Below, in pieces: positions 26,908 to 36,352 of a stretch of 64,000 nt of DNA. The stretch spans positions 39,883-103,882 of the forward strand of contig JACJYC010000021.1 of NCBI GenBank assembly GCA_020636325.1. Reading direction: 5' to 3'. A program made the position numbers and the translations under genes. Origin of the DNA: Lewinellaceae bacterium (GTDB taxonomy: Bacteria; Bacteroidota; Bacteroidia; Chitinophagales; Saprospiraceae). The notes beneath the pieces are model-generated. The model did not search any database. It saw nothing but the letters and a program-made list of their open reading frames with translations, and had not been told where the DNA came from. Every line of letters starts with the position of its first letter. Positions within the stretch are counted from its first letter, which is position 1.

Positions 26908-28032
26908 CCCCCCCAGTATCCTGTCATAAATCCCCATCAATTGCCGCGTCAGCGGTTCGCCTTTGAAGCGCTGGGCATATTGATAGCCTTCCCTGATCAT
27001 CGTCGAGCGGTAATCCGAATCCGTCAGTACCTTTTCGATACCGGCGGCGATGGCTTCAGGGCTGGCCGGATCGATGAGGCAGGAATGGGGGCCGGCCGCT
27101 TCCGGCAAGGACGAAAGGTTGGAAGTGACCACGGGCGTTTCGCTGAACAGGGCCTCGAGGATCGGAATACCGAAGCCTTCGCCGAAGGACGGGTAGACAA
27201 ATACATCGGCCTGTTGGTAAAGCGGCGGCAGGTCCGCAAAATCGGGTTGGATAAAGAGAACCCGGCCGGCCAGGTTGGCAGCCGACAGGTAATTTTTCAC
27301 CTCCATCTCGTATTGGCCGCCCCGGCCCACCACCACCAGCGGCAGATCGACCGAGGCGGGCAGGATTTCCAGGGCCTTTACCACCCCGAGCAGGTTTTTG
27401 CGCTCAACGATGGCGCCGACATACAGCAAATAGTCCCTGGGAAGGTTGTATTTGGCCAGCATCTGATCGATGGTGCGATTGGACCGTTCCTGCATGAAAC
27501 GTTCGTTGCAGGACTGGTAAACGACGCGGATTTTCTCTTCCGGGATTCCGTAATCATTCATGATATCCGCTTTGGTAGCCTCGCTGATGGCGATGATCCG
27601 GTCGGCATTCCGGCAGGCATAGCGGAATTTGAGGTCGTAGATATATCGGTCGGCAGCGTTGTACTGGCCTGTAAAGCGTTTGAAGAGCAGGTCGTGAATG
27701 GTGACCACCGATTTGATGCCGGTTTTTCGGATACCGACGGGAATCTCGTGGCTCAGGCCGTGAAAGAGCTGGATATGGTGCTTCCGAAGGTCTTTTTTGA
27801 TGCCGGCTGTCCGCCACCAGGCAGGCCATCCGTGCCGGGGTTGCTGGACGGTGAACAGGGGGCTGTTCAGGAAAAACTGGGTTTCCCCGTTTTTGACGAC
27901 TTTGGGTGTGAACAGGTAGTAATCGTTCTCCGGGAAATAATTAGCCAGGTTTTGGACCAACGTTCGGCTGTAGTTTCCAAGTCCGGTAAAATTATTGAAT
28001 AGTCTTTTTGCGTCGAAACCAATCCGGTACAT
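26905..28032 (-). CDS. Family 4 glycosyltransferase
   Basis: 375 aa GT-B enzyme of the GT1/GT4 type. The N-terminal acceptor domain opens MYRIGFDAKRLFNNFTGLGNYS with the glycine loop. The linker segment DRIIAISEATKADIMNDYG lies near 145. The C-terminal nucleotide-sugar domain carries LLYVGAIVERKNLLGVV near 205 and the retaining-enzyme E-x7-E motif in PSFGEGFGIPILEAL near 290. Probably adds a hexose to a cell-surface glycan; the precise sugar is unknown. Isolated on both sides by intergenic repeats. No TAnnTTTG motif was seen upstream. Confidence 0.92.
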   Translation of the reverse strand: MYRIGFDAKRLFNNFTGLGNYSRTLVQNLANYFPENDYYLFTPKVVKNGETQFFLNSPLFTVQQPRHGWPAWWRTAGIKKDLRKHHIQLFHGLSHEIPVGIRKTGIKSVVTIHDLLFKRFTGQYNAADRYIYDLKFRYACRNADRIIAISEATKADIMNDYGIPEEKIRVVYQSCNERFMQERSNRTIDQMLAKYNLPRDYLLYVGAIVERKNLLGVVKALEILPASVDLPLVVVGRGGQYEMEVKNYLSAANLAGRVLFIQPDFADLPPLYQQADVFVYPSFGEGFGIPILEALFSETPVVTSNLSSLPEAAGPHSCLIDPASPEAIAAGIEKVLTDSDYRSTMIREGYQYAQRFKGEPLTRQLMGIYDRILGG

Positions 28033-28235
28033 ACCAAGGGAGTATAGGGCTCATCCCGTGTATAACCCGGTGCGGGGTCGACCGTCTTTAGCCGGCAGCC
28101 GGCCGTCTTTTGGATAAAAGCGAGGGCATGCTTACGGTAAAAAGCGCATCCGGTCCAGGGATGATCCGCGTTGCTTTTGCAAATTAAAACAATTTCCGGA
28201 TCATCCCAATACCGAGTCGGCTAAACTGAAAAAGA

Positions 28236-28823
28236 TTACTGCATTTTCTCCATCAGGCGCTCTTTCATCTTCTGGAATTCCTCTTCCGAAAGAATGCCTT
28301 TTTCTTTCAGCTCGCCGATTTGCGACAATTGCCGCAGGATCTCATCGTTGGGGTCATCCGTTTTGGCGTACCGGTCTTTTTCACTCTTCCACTGGGCGGC
28401 TTTTTCCTTGCCTTTGCGGAGTTCTTCTTCGTAGTTGTCGCGGGCTTTGAGCGGATCAAAATCGGAAAAATCGCCTCCCGCGCTGAAGTGCTGCTGGAAG
28501 ACCTGACCGACGGCATAGGTGGAAGCCCCCGACATGATGGCCATCGACAACCCGCCGAAAAGCGTGCCGATACCCGGGATGGCCTTCACCATGCTGGCGC
28601 CCACGCGGGCCAGCGTGCTGCCGGTAAGCGCCGACAGGATCCCTTTGCCCGAATTTTCGGAAAAGGAAACGTCATAGACGCGCGCCAGTTGCTTGAGCAT
28701 ATCGATCTGAACCGCCGTAACAGCGGCAATATCGAGGATCGGAATGGGCACCAACCCTGCGCCCATAGAGATCAGCACGTGGTTTTTGATTACTTCCTGA
28801 GATCTGTCGTATCTGGTATCCAT
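28236..28823 (-). CDS. DUF697 family protein with C-terminal SHOCT domain
   Basis: 195 aa from ATG 28823 (MDTRYDRSQEVIKNHVLIS); an ATG at 28853 would add MNLSNKIYFD, read from the probable leader. Residues 10-110 match the DUF697 pattern: MGAGLVPIPILDIAAVTAVQIDM, then a glycine-rich hydrophobic pair (GTLFGGLSMAIMSGASTYAVG), as in membrane-associated GTPase-linked proteins. A charged helix follows, then a SHOCT motif, IGELKEKGILSEEEFQKMK, at the C-terminus. SHOCT modules often mediate oligomerisation. Function unknown. Monocistronic, with a -7 promoter motif 44 bp upstream of the chosen start. The 3' side holds an imperfect hairpin (GGGATGATCCG opposite CGGATCATCCC, 28158-28207). Confidence 0.8.
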   Translation of the reverse strand: MDTRYDRSQEVIKNHVLISMGAGLVPIPILDIAAVTAVQIDMLKQLARVYDVSFSENSGKGILSALTGSTLARVGASMVKAIPGIGTLFGGLSMAIMSGASTYAVGQVFQQHFSAGGDFSDFDPLKARDNYEEELRKGKEKAAQWKSEKDRYAKTDDPNDEILRQLSQIGELKEKGILSEEEFQKMKERLMEKMQ

Positions 28824-28867
28824 ATCAAAATAGATTTTATTGGATAAATTCAATGTTCACAATTCAA

Positions 28868-28875
28868 CAAAGTTA
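28868..28875 (-). promoter_or_regulatory. -7 promoter element TAACTTTG for the DUF697 gene
   Basis: Exact TAnnTTTG on the minus strand, 44 bp upstream of ATG 28823 or 14 bp upstream of ATG 28853. Confidence 0.5.
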
Positions 28876-29031
28876 CGGGGTACGCCGGTGCAAAGCCAAT
28901 TCCTTGCGCTGAAATGACTGATTTTTTATACCATGTGGGATAATCTTTCGACACATATCCGTTTTTGGCTTCTTTTTAAATTCCCGGCTTTCCGGAAGTC
29001 CCGACCGCCGGGAAGCGGCAACCTTTCCTGC

Positions 29032-29048
29032 TAACTTTGTTATATTTG
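29032..29048 (+). promoter_or_regulatory. Two overlapping-range -7 elements, TAACTTTG and TATATTTG
   Basis: Two exact TAnnTTTG motifs 1 bp apart; the second is followed by C and ends 28 bp before the MscS start. Confidence 0.5.
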
Positions 29049-29076
29049 CGGGAACAGAACCGCCAACGCCCCTGAA

Positions 29077-30393
29077 ATGAACCTGAACGAATTACTCGAT
29101 GAAAAGGTAGTGCAGATCTATGGTGAAGTCATCACAGTAGGTGAACTTTGCCTGTCCCTGCTGTCATTCGGCGCTTTGCTGACGGTCTTCAGGCTGACTT
29201 TCAGGCGGTGGCTCCCCAGGTATTTCCGCATTGAAGAGATCTCCCTGGAAGAGCAACGCCGTACCCGCCGCCTGACCGGCCTGGTCTTCATACTGCTGCT
29301 GGCCGCCGCACTGCTCCCCATAACAGGCCTGAATCCGATGTTGTACGAGGGATTCACCTACTATTTCCGGACATCCACCCTGATCGTTATCCTGGCCGTT
29401 TTTTTTGCCGCCCGCCTCGTCGACCGGATCATTTCCAGGATACTGGCCCACAATTATTCGATCAAACAGGAAGCCATGCGCAATATCGCGCCGAACGTGG
29501 AAGCCTCCCGCCCGCCACTGCCGCCCAGGCGAATGGCGCAGCCGCTGATCTATCTCGGGGCGGTTTTTCTGCTGTTCGGGATCATGGACTTCAACCTCTC
29601 TTTCACGTTCGCCACCGTACAGTCCAGTTTTTCACAACTCCTGCAGGCCGTCATCATCCTCGTCGGCGCGCGATTCCTGGTCTGGATCGTTTCCGAACTG
29701 GCGCTGTTCCCCTATTTTCAAAACCGCAGCGTGGATATCGGCGCGCAATACGCCGTCAACCAACTGCTCAAATACGTCATCTATACCCTGGCCCTGCTTT
29801 GGGCCCTGGAAGTGGCGGGGTTGAAACTCACCTTGCTGTGGGGCGGCGCCGCAGCGCTGCTGGTCGGTTTGGGACTGGGCCTCCAGCAAACCTTCAACGA
29901 CCTCGTTTGCGGGGTGATCCTGCTTTCCGAACGAGCAGTCGAGGTCGGCGACGTCCTGGATGTGGACGGCCTGATCGGTACGGTCCGCAAGATCGGCTTG
30001 CGCACCTCCCTGGTAGAAACGCGCGACAACCGGACGGTCATCCTGCCCAACTCCAAGCTGGTTGCCGACAAGGTGGTCAACTGGAGTCACGATGAGCTCA
30101 AGGCCCGGTTCACCGTCAGCGTCGGCGTCGCCTATGGGTCGGATACCGAATTGGTCAGAAAAATACTATTGCAGGTAGCCGAAGCGCACCCCAAATCCCT
30201 GAAAAAACCGGCGCCGTTCGTCCGTTTCATGAATTTCGGCGACTCTTCCCTCGATTTCGAGCTCTTCTTCTGGTCCAGGGAATTCCTCAAGATCGAGGAC
30301 GTCCGCAGCGACATGCGCTTTGAGATCGACCGCCTCTTCCGCGAAAATAACGTTACCATCCCTTTCCCGCAACGGGATGTTTGGATGCGGTAG
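29077..30393 (+). CDS. MscS-family mechanosensitive channel
   Basis: 438 aa inner-membrane protein with about five hydrophobic segments (first near residue 25). The pore-lining helix and upper beta domain are clear: LTLLWGGAAALLVGLGLGLQ near 250-270, FNDLVCGVILLSERAVEVGD, then GTVRKIGLRTSLVETRDNRTVILPNS near 300-325. The C-terminal cytoplasmic alpha/beta domain follows (FTVSVGVAYGSDTELV, then PFVRFMNFGDSSLDFELFFW). Such channels release solutes on hypo-osmotic shock; this one is of the medium-sized group with extra N-terminal helices. Monocistronic. Confidence 0.93.
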   Translation: MNLNELLDEKVVQIYGEVITVGELCLSLLSFGALLTVFRLTFRRWLPRYFRIEEISLEEQRRTRRLTGLVFILLLAAALLPITGLNPMLYEGFTYYFRTSTLIVILAVFFAARLVDRIISRILAHNYSIKQEAMRNIAPNVEASRPPLPPRRMAQPLIYLGAVFLLFGIMDFNLSFTFATVQSSFSQLLQAVIILVGARFLVWIVSELALFPYFQNRSVDIGAQYAVNQLLKYVIYTLALLWALEVAGLKLTLLWGGAAALLVGLGLGLQQTFNDLVCGVILLSERAVEVGDVLDVDGLIGTVRKIGLRTSLVETRDNRTVILPNSKLVADKVVNWSHDELKARFTVSVGVAYGSDTELVRKILLQVAEAHPKSLKKPAPFVRFMNFGDSSLDFELFFWSREFLKIEDVRSDMRFEIDRLFRENNVTIPFPQRDVWMR

Positions 30394-30419
30394 GTAAAAT
30401 TCTGAATGAACCATTGTTT

Positions 30420-30548
30420 TTTTACCACAACTTGTCCCGCAAGGCGGGATCAGGCATATAAGTTCACATAAGTTTTTCATTACAATTGCGCCTCTGCGCA
30501 ATTGCATTAGCTCTTCTTATGTGTCCTTATGATCCTGATGTGGTAAAA
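30420..30548. repeat. 129-bp nested palindrome with TTTTACCACA ends
   Basis: Outer ends TTTTACCACA and TGTGGTAAAA are a perfect inverted repeat. Inside are a second arm pair (TTCACATAAG opposite CTTATGTG), a CAATTGCGC/GCGCAATTG central hairpin, and a GTCCCGC/GCGGGAT hairpin in one arm. Sits 26 bp after the MscS stop. A related element with TGTGGTAAAA at one end lies at 63133-63228. The rest of 30549-30853 holds GCGAAGGCGGC-type short repeats and no gene. Confidence 0.7.
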
Positions 30549-30853
30549 TACAAGCCGAACCAGAATGGCTTGGCAAAGGGTTTTCAGGGTAAGGCTGTTG
30601 ATCTGTTGATTTGAGCGTGATCGTATTCAAATCAACCACCGGCCGACGTAGCTCCAAAAGAGCAAAGGCGGCAAATAACCCTCCGGCGGCCGTAGCCTCG
30701 GCGAAGGCGGCAATTCAACGCATCAACCTCCGGCCGCCGGAGCCTTGGCGAAGGCGGCAAATCAACAAACAAGCGCATCCCCAAATTTGGTTATCCGCAA
30801 GACCTTTTTCCACCTCGGCTTGTTAAATAACAATATGCCCCGCAGGAGGTCGT

Positions 30854-30861
30854 TATCTTTG
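30854..30861 (+). promoter_or_regulatory. -7 promoter element TATCTTTG for porU
   Basis: Exact TAnnTTTG followed by C, 24 bp before the chosen porU ATG at 30886. Confidence 0.55.
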
Positions 30862-30885
30862 CAGTTCAAATTACGGGTATTGAGT

Positions 30886-33800
30886 ATGAAGAAGTTTTAC
30901 CTCGCATTCGGCCTGATGCTCTCGCTGGCGTTTGCCGTCCAGGCCCAGACCACCATACGGGAGAGCCTGGAATGGAGTGCAGCGCCGGCAACCGTACAGG
31001 GCCCCGAAGGCGAATACCAACAATGGTCCTTCAAAGGCGGCGCCATCGGCGAACGCTACCCAGGCGTGCCTTTCTACAGCGCTGAAATTCCGGTCAGCGG
31101 CCCGGGATCGCTGCGGGTTACTGTTCTCGATGCCCGTTATGAAGACCTGCCCTGGCAAGGCGCCCCCGGGCAATCCGCTATCGGCTCCGACCTGCGGTTC
31201 GAGACCCGGGTAGAACGCGACCGCCGGCAATTTTCCGGCATTGTCGCCTTTACGCCCATTGTCCGCGACGGCGATCGCTACCGGCGATTGGTGGACTTCA
31301 CCCTCCAGGTTACCCTCATACCGGACCAGGCCGGCGCCCCGCGCGGGCCGGTTTATGCCGAAACGTCGGCCCTCGCAGACGGGGATATCTATAAAATTGC
31401 CGTGGCGGAAAACGGCGTTTACAAACTGACCTACGACTTCCTGAAAAAAGACCTCGGTATCGAGAACCTGGACCAGATCGACCCCCGCACCATCAAGATA
31501 CTCGGGAACGGCGGCGGCATGGTACCGGCCTACAGCGTTGCCGACCGGCTTGACGACCTCCAGGAAAACCGGATCGCCGTACAGGGCGAAGGCGACGGCA
31601 AATTCGATTCCGGCGATTATATCCTCTTCTATGCGGAAGGCCCCGACAAGTGGACCTTTGATCCGGACGCCCGCACCTTCACCATGCAGAAGAACATCCA
31701 CGATGCCCGGAATTATTATTTCATCAAGATCAGTTCGGGCAACGGACTCCGGGTTGAAGCCCGGAACAATATCCAGGCGCCGGAATTTTCTTCCACCCAG
31801 TTCTCCGATTACCGCCGGGTGGAAGAAGACCGGCAAAACCTGTTGTACGACTGGACGACCACCCGCATGGGCGCCGGCCAGGATTGGTTCGGCGACTGGT
31901 TCAAAACCGCCCGGGAATATTCCTACAAAAACCTGTTCACTTTTCCCAATATCGCTACCGGCGAACCCGCTGAGGTCCGGGTGGAAATGGTCCTGCGCGC
32001 CAACGTAAGTTCCAGGTTCCAGGTCCAGGTGAACGCCGGCTCCAACCTCCAGAGTTCGCTGGCTTCCAGTACCCGCGTAGGCACTTCCAGCGACTATACC
32101 GACAGCTATGCCAACCGGGCCGCCGTGAACACGAACGTGACTTTGAGCCAGGACAATGTCGACTTCAAGGTAGCGTATCCCGTACCGGCAGGGGCCAGTC
32201 AGGAAACGGAAGGCTGGCTCGACTTCATACAGGTCACCGCCCGCCGGAAACTGATCATGACCGGCGACCAGATGGCCTTCCGGGATCCGGCCGCCCTGGA
32301 TTACGGCAATGCCACCTACAACCTGCAACAAGCCGCCGACGGCATCCTGATCTGGGATATTACCAACCCCTTGTCGCCGTTGAGCCAGCAGGCGCAGCGG
32401 AGCGGCACGACCCTGTCTTACGGCGTCGCCAATACCGGCGAATTGCAGCAGTTCGTCGCTTTCAACCCGGCGCAAACCCTGCTCAAGGCTGAAGCCGTGG
32501 GCAAGATTCCCAACCAGAACCTGCACCGGCTGGGCCTTTCGCCTGTAGACATGGTGATCGTCTACCACCCGGATTTTGAAGCCGCCGCCGAAAAACTGGC
32601 CGAACACCGCCGGAGCCACAGCGGACTGACCGTTGAGACGGTCAACGTGGCGGATATTTATAACGAATTCGCCTCCGGCAAACTCGACCCCGCCGCTATC
32701 CGCGATCTGGTTAAAATGGTCTATGATCGCTATGAGAACTTTGCCTATTGCCTCCTGATCGGCGACGGTTCCTTCGATTCGAGGGATGTCTACGGGTTGG
32801 GCGGAAATTTCATCCCGACCTACCAGACCCGGTCGCTCAATTCGATCTATGCCTTTCCGGCCGACGACTACTTCGGCGTGCTCAACGGCAGCAGCGCAGC
32901 GGACCCGGTACAGGGTAAGCTCAACGTATCGATAGGCCGGCTCCCGGTTAAAACCCTGGAAGAGGCAGAGCTTTCCGTCGATAAGATCATCCATTACGAC
33001 ACCAGCCCCAAAGCATTCGGCGACTGGCGCAACCGCCTGGTTTTTGTCGGCGACGACGAGGACAGCAGCGCCCACACCATGGACGCCGACGAAATTGCCG
33101 AGAAGGTACTGCAGAATTTCCCCGACTTCAATGTCGACAAACTGTTCCTGGACGCCTACCCGCAGGAAGCCACGCCTGCCGGCGACCGGTTCCCCGCTGT
33201 GAACGAAGCCATCGGCCGGTCGCTGTACCGCGGCGTGCTGGCCATGGTCTACCTGGGCCATGGCGGCCCGAAAGGATGGGCCCAGGAACGGGTGCTGAAC
33301 ATTCCGGATATCCGCAGCTGGACAAACTATGACCACCTTACCCTCCTTGTAACCGCCACCTGCTCGTTCACCGGTTACGACGACCCGTCATTCGTATCAG
33401 CAGGCGAAGAATCGTTCCTCAACCCCAACGGCGGCGCGGTAGGCCTCCTGACCACAACGCGCCCGGTGTACGCCAACGAGAACGCCTACCTGACCGAGGT
33501 GACCTTGCTCAACCTCTTCCAGCGCGACAACGGCAAGATCCTGACCCTGGGCGACGCTTTCCGGCGAGGTAAAAACTCGAACCTGTCCAGCGGGTTCACC
33601 ACCAATACCCGCAAATTCACCCTGATCGGCGACCCGGCCATGCTTATCCCGGTGCCCAACTACGGCGTTGCCACCACCGCCATCGACGGCAAACCCGTCA
33701 CCGGCAGTCAGCCCGACACGCTCAAGGCGCTCCAGAAAGTGACCATCAGCGGGATGGTTCTCGACGAAACAGGCCAGCCCGCTACCAACTTCAACGGCCT

Positions 33801-34761
33801 GGTCTACCCCACCATTTACGATAAAAAACTGGACGTAACCACCCTCGGACAGGACAAAACCAGCAAGGTCATTACCTTCAAACTGCAGAAAAGCGTCCTG
33901 TTCAAGGGAAAGGCATCCGTTACCAACGGGCAGTTCCAGTTCACCTTCGTCATGCCCAAGGATATCAATTTCGAATTCGGCAAGGGCAAGATCAGCTATT
34001 ACGCCGCCGACCCGGATCAGCAGCTCGACGCGGCGGGCCACTACGACGGCGTAGTGATCGGCGGCACTTCCGGCAATGCCCTGAGCGACAAGGAAGGACC
34101 GAAAGTTGAGGTGTTCATGAATTCCGACGGTTTTGCATTCGGCGGCATCACGGATAAAGATCCGGTCCTGCTGGTCAAACTGGAAGATGAGAACGGCATC
34201 AACGTGGTGGGCAACAGCATCGGGCACGACCTGGAGGGCGTGCTGGACAAGAATACCCAGAGTTCGATCGTGCTGAATGATTTCTATGAGGCCGACACGG
34301 ACGATTATACAAAAGGGACAGTGCGTTACCCCATGTCCGCGCTGGAGGAAGGCCGTCATCAGATCCGGGTTTCAGCCTGGGATGTGGCCAACAATAACAG
34401 CGAGGGGTTCACGGAATTCGTCGTCGCTTCCTCGGAAGGGATCGCCCTGGAACACGTGTTGAACTTCCCCAATCCGTTTACGGACCAGACCTGTTTTCAG
34501 TTCGATCACAATTTTGAGAATGTCAGCCTGGATGTGCTGGTCCAGATCTACACCATATCCGGCAGGTTGGTCAAAACGATCGAGGCCAGCATGCTGTCGG
34601 ACGGTGCGCTGCGCAGAGATGACTGCATCCAGTGGGACGGCCGCGACGACTACGGCGACCGGCTGGGCAGAGGGGTCTATCTCTACAAGGTCAAAGTGCG
34701 GGCTCCGGACCTGGACCTGAAGGGAGAAAGCGACTTTTCCAAACTCGTCATCCTGAAATAA
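30886..34761 (+). CDS. porU: Type IX secretion system sortase PorU
   Basis: 1291 aa. The start at 30886 gives a clean signal peptide (MKKFYLAFGLMLSLAFAVQAQ); longer frames read through the promoter. A propeptide-like N-terminal half precedes a gingipain-type C25 peptidase domain (about 560-940) with catalytic His792 in YLGHGG and Cys826 in TATCSFTGYDD, as in PorU, which cleaves the C-terminal sorting signal of T9SS cargo and joins it to anionic lipopolysaccharide. The C-terminus ends in a sorting-type Ig-like domain: LNFPNPFTDQTCFQF, then YTISGRLVKTIEA, then GRGVYLYKVKV. Length and layout match PorU. Immediately followed by porV, its known partner. Confidence 0.95.
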   Translation: MKKFYLAFGLMLSLAFAVQAQTTIRESLEWSAAPATVQGPEGEYQQWSFKGGAIGERYPGVPFYSAEIPVSGPGSLRVTVLDARYEDLPWQGAPGQSAIGSDLRFETRVERDRRQFSGIVAFTPIVRDGDRYRRLVDFTLQVTLIPDQAGAPRGPVYAETSALADGDIYKIAVAENGVYKLTYDFLKKDLGIENLDQIDPRTIKILGNGGGMVPAYSVADRLDDLQENRIAVQGEGDGKFDSGDYILFYAEGPDKWTFDPDARTFTMQKNIHDARNYYFIKISSGNGLRVEARNNIQAPEFSSTQFSDYRRVEEDRQNLLYDWTTTRMGAGQDWFGDWFKTAREYSYKNLFTFPNIATGEPAEVRVEMVLRANVSSRFQVQVNAGSNLQSSLASSTRVGTSSDYTDSYANRAAVNTNVTLSQDNVDFKVAYPVPAGASQETEGWLDFIQVTARRKLIMTGDQMAFRDPAALDYGNATYNLQQAADGILIWDITNPLSPLSQQAQRSGTTLSYGVANTGELQQFVAFNPAQTLLKAEAVGKIPNQNLHRLGLSPVDMVIVYHPDFEAAAEKLAEHRRSHSGLTVETVNVADIYNEFASGKLDPAAIRDLVKMVYDRYENFAYCLLIGDGSFDSRDVYGLGGNFIPTYQTRSLNSIYAFPADDYFGVLNGSSAADPVQGKLNVSIGRLPVKTLEEAELSVDKIIHYDTSPKAFGDWRNRLVFVGDDEDSSAHTMDADEIAEKVLQNFPDFNVDKLFLDAYPQEATPAGDRFPAVNEAIGRSLYRGVLAMVYLGHGGPKGWAQERVLNIPDIRSWTNYDHLTLLVTATCSFTGYDDPSFVSAGEESFLNPNGGAVGLLTTTRPVYANENAYLTEVTLLNLFQRDNGKILTLGDAFRRGKNSNLSSGFTTNTRKFTLIGDPAMLIPVPNYGVATTAIDGKPVTGSQPDTLKALQKVTISGMVLDETGQPATNFNGLVYPTIYDKKLDVTTLGQDKTSKVITFKLQKSVLFKGKASVTNGQFQFTFVMPKDINFEFGKGKISYYAADPDQQLDAAGHYDGVVIGGTSGNALSDKEGPKVEVFMNSDGFAFGGITDKDPVLLVKLEDENGINVVGNSIGHDLEGVLDKNTQSSIVLNDFYEADTDDYTKGTVRYPMSALEEGRHQIRVSAWDVANNNSEGFTEFVVASSEGIALEHVLNFPNPFTDQTCFQFDHNFENVSLDVLVQIYTISGRLVKTIEASMLSDGALRRDDCIQWDGRDDYGDRLGRGVYLYKVKVRAPDLDLKGESDFSKLVILK

Positions 34762-34931
34762 CAAGCGCTGAATCACATTTTTCCTAATTCGTTCTTATAC
34801 TGCAATATTAAGGCGCTTTTTGCGTATCTATATTTGGCAAGGAATTTGTTAAAAACCTTAACAATTATCCCTGTCTGATCCGGAAGCTTTTTGTTAAAAA
34901 CTTAAAAAGCTGCGGATTGGCAAGCAATGAT

Positions 34932-34939
34932 TATTTTTG
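34932..34939 (+). promoter_or_regulatory. -7 promoter element TATTTTTG for porV
   Basis: Exact TAnnTTTG followed by C, 30 bp before the porV ATG. The 34762-34969 gap is AT-rich and otherwise empty. Confidence 0.5.
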
Positions 34940-34969
34940 CACAATTTTTGAAAAAGACAAGTAGACCAC

Positions 34970-36196
34970 ATGAAAAATCGAGTTTTACGAAGTGTTGGTT
35001 TGGCCCTCGGCATTGCGTTGACTTCCGTCCAGGTACAGGCCCAGTTTTGTACGGAAGGGCCTAATGGTTCGCTCATCAATCCCGACGGTTCGCCCTGCAT
35101 CAATACGGTAGTTACGGCCGTTCCGTTCCTGCGGATCGTTGCCGACGCCCGTTCAGGCGCCATGGGCGATGTAGGCATGGCCACTTCCCCTGACCCGAAC
35201 GCCATGCATTTCAATGCCGCCAAGCTGGCTTTTGCAGAAGAAGATGTGGCCGTATCGGCAACTTATACCCCATGGCTTCGCGCGCTGGGGCTCAACGACG
35301 TTTACCTGGCTTACCTGACCGGATATTACAAGTTGAACGAGCTCCAGACCGTCGGATTCGGCCTGCGGTATTTCTCCCTGGGCAGCATCCAGTTTACGGA
35401 CATCAACGCCATGCCGCTGCAAACCGGCCGGCCGAATGAATTTGAAGTATCGGCCGCTTATTCCAGGAAACTGACGGATAAGTTCTCCGCCTCCATCACG
35501 GGTAAGTTCATCTATTCCAACCTGGCCGCCGGCCAGCAACTGGAAGGCGGCGAGGTCATCGAAGCGGGCCTTGCCGGCGCTGCGGATATCGGCATGTACT
35601 ACCGCACCCCGATCGAAATGAACAGCGGCGAATCCAACCTCAGCGTAGGTCTGGCCGTGACGAATATCGGTTCCAAGATCACCTATACCGCCTCCACCCT
35701 GCGCGACTTCCTGCCGGCCAACTTCGGCCTGGGCGCCGCCTGGGAACTGGAGCTGGACGATTACAACACGTTCACCCTGGCCGCCGATGTGAACAAATTG
35801 CTGGTGCCGACGCCTTGTGTCGGGAGCAAGCAGGATTGCGATAAGGACAACAACGGCGTTTCCGACCAGCGCGAAGTGCCTACCGTCCGGGCCCTGTTCT
35901 CCTCCTGGAGCGATGCCCCGGAAGGGTTCAGCGAAGAATTGAAAGAATTCAATTTCAGCTTCGGCGCGGAATACTGGTACGACAAACAATTCGCCGTTCG
36001 CGCCGGCTACTACACCGAGAATTCGCAAAAGGGCGGCCGCAAATATTTCACGGCGGGTCTGGGCTTGAAATACAACATCTTCGGCCTGAACTTCTCCTAC
36101 CTCGTGCCGACCACCAACAACCGGAATCCGCTGGACAATACCCTGCGGTTCTCCCTGCTCTTCGACTTCGGCGCAATGGAGGGGGAAAATAAATAA
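34970..36196 (+). CDS. porV: Type IX secretion outer-membrane protein PorV
   Basis: 408 aa FadL-like beta barrel. Signal peptide ends near VQAQFC. The diagnostic N-terminal block VPFLRIVADARSGAMGDVGMATSPDPNAMHFNAAKLAFA is present (residues about 48-86), typical of PorV/LptO. Barrel strands alternate through the body. A short acidic loop (CVGSKQDCDKDNNGVSDQRE near 285) is an insertion compared with the core fold. C-terminal strand ends FSLLFDFGAMEGENK. PorV shuttles cargo from the translocon to PorU at the outer membrane, so porU-porV adjacency is functionally meaningful. It has its own promoter motif. Confidence 0.95.
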   Translation: MKNRVLRSVGLALGIALTSVQVQAQFCTEGPNGSLINPDGSPCINTVVTAVPFLRIVADARSGAMGDVGMATSPDPNAMHFNAAKLAFAEEDVAVSATYTPWLRALGLNDVYLAYLTGYYKLNELQTVGFGLRYFSLGSIQFTDINAMPLQTGRPNEFEVSAAYSRKLTDKFSASITGKFIYSNLAAGQQLEGGEVIEAGLAGAADIGMYYRTPIEMNSGESNLSVGLAVTNIGSKITYTASTLRDFLPANFGLGAAWELELDDYNTFTLAADVNKLLVPTPCVGSKQDCDKDNNGVSDQREVPTVRALFSSWSDAPEGFSEELKEFNFSFGAEYWYDKQFAVRAGYYTENSQKGGRKYFTAGLGLKYNIFGLNFSYLVPTTNNRNPLDNTLRFSLLFDFGAMEGENK

Positions 36197-36254
36197 AACC
36201 AGTCCGCGGGTCAGGGTGTTCTCATTGATTACACCTTGCAGATTCCAGTGGGAA

Positions 36255-36326
36255 GTCTTAAGTCGTAAGTCGTAAGTGGTAAGTCGGTTGTACGGGCTAC
36301 TTACGACTTACCACTTACGACTTAAA
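36255..36326 (+). terminator. Long hairpin of TAAGTCG words after porV
   Basis: TTAAGTCGTAAGTCGTAAG on the left pairs with CTTACCACTTACGACTTAA on the right over roughly 27 bp with few mismatches, around a GGTTGTACGGGC loop. It sits between porV and lpxK. Termination activity is inferred from structure only; there is no U-tract. Confidence 0.55.
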
Positions 36327-36352
36327 CCGCAGGATCTGCCTGACTACGTTTC

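Noticed and set aside
30871..33336. Long antisense frame (821 codons) opposite porU
   Set aside because: Shadow of the GC-rich coding strand; porU has signal peptide, catalytic dyad and full family length.
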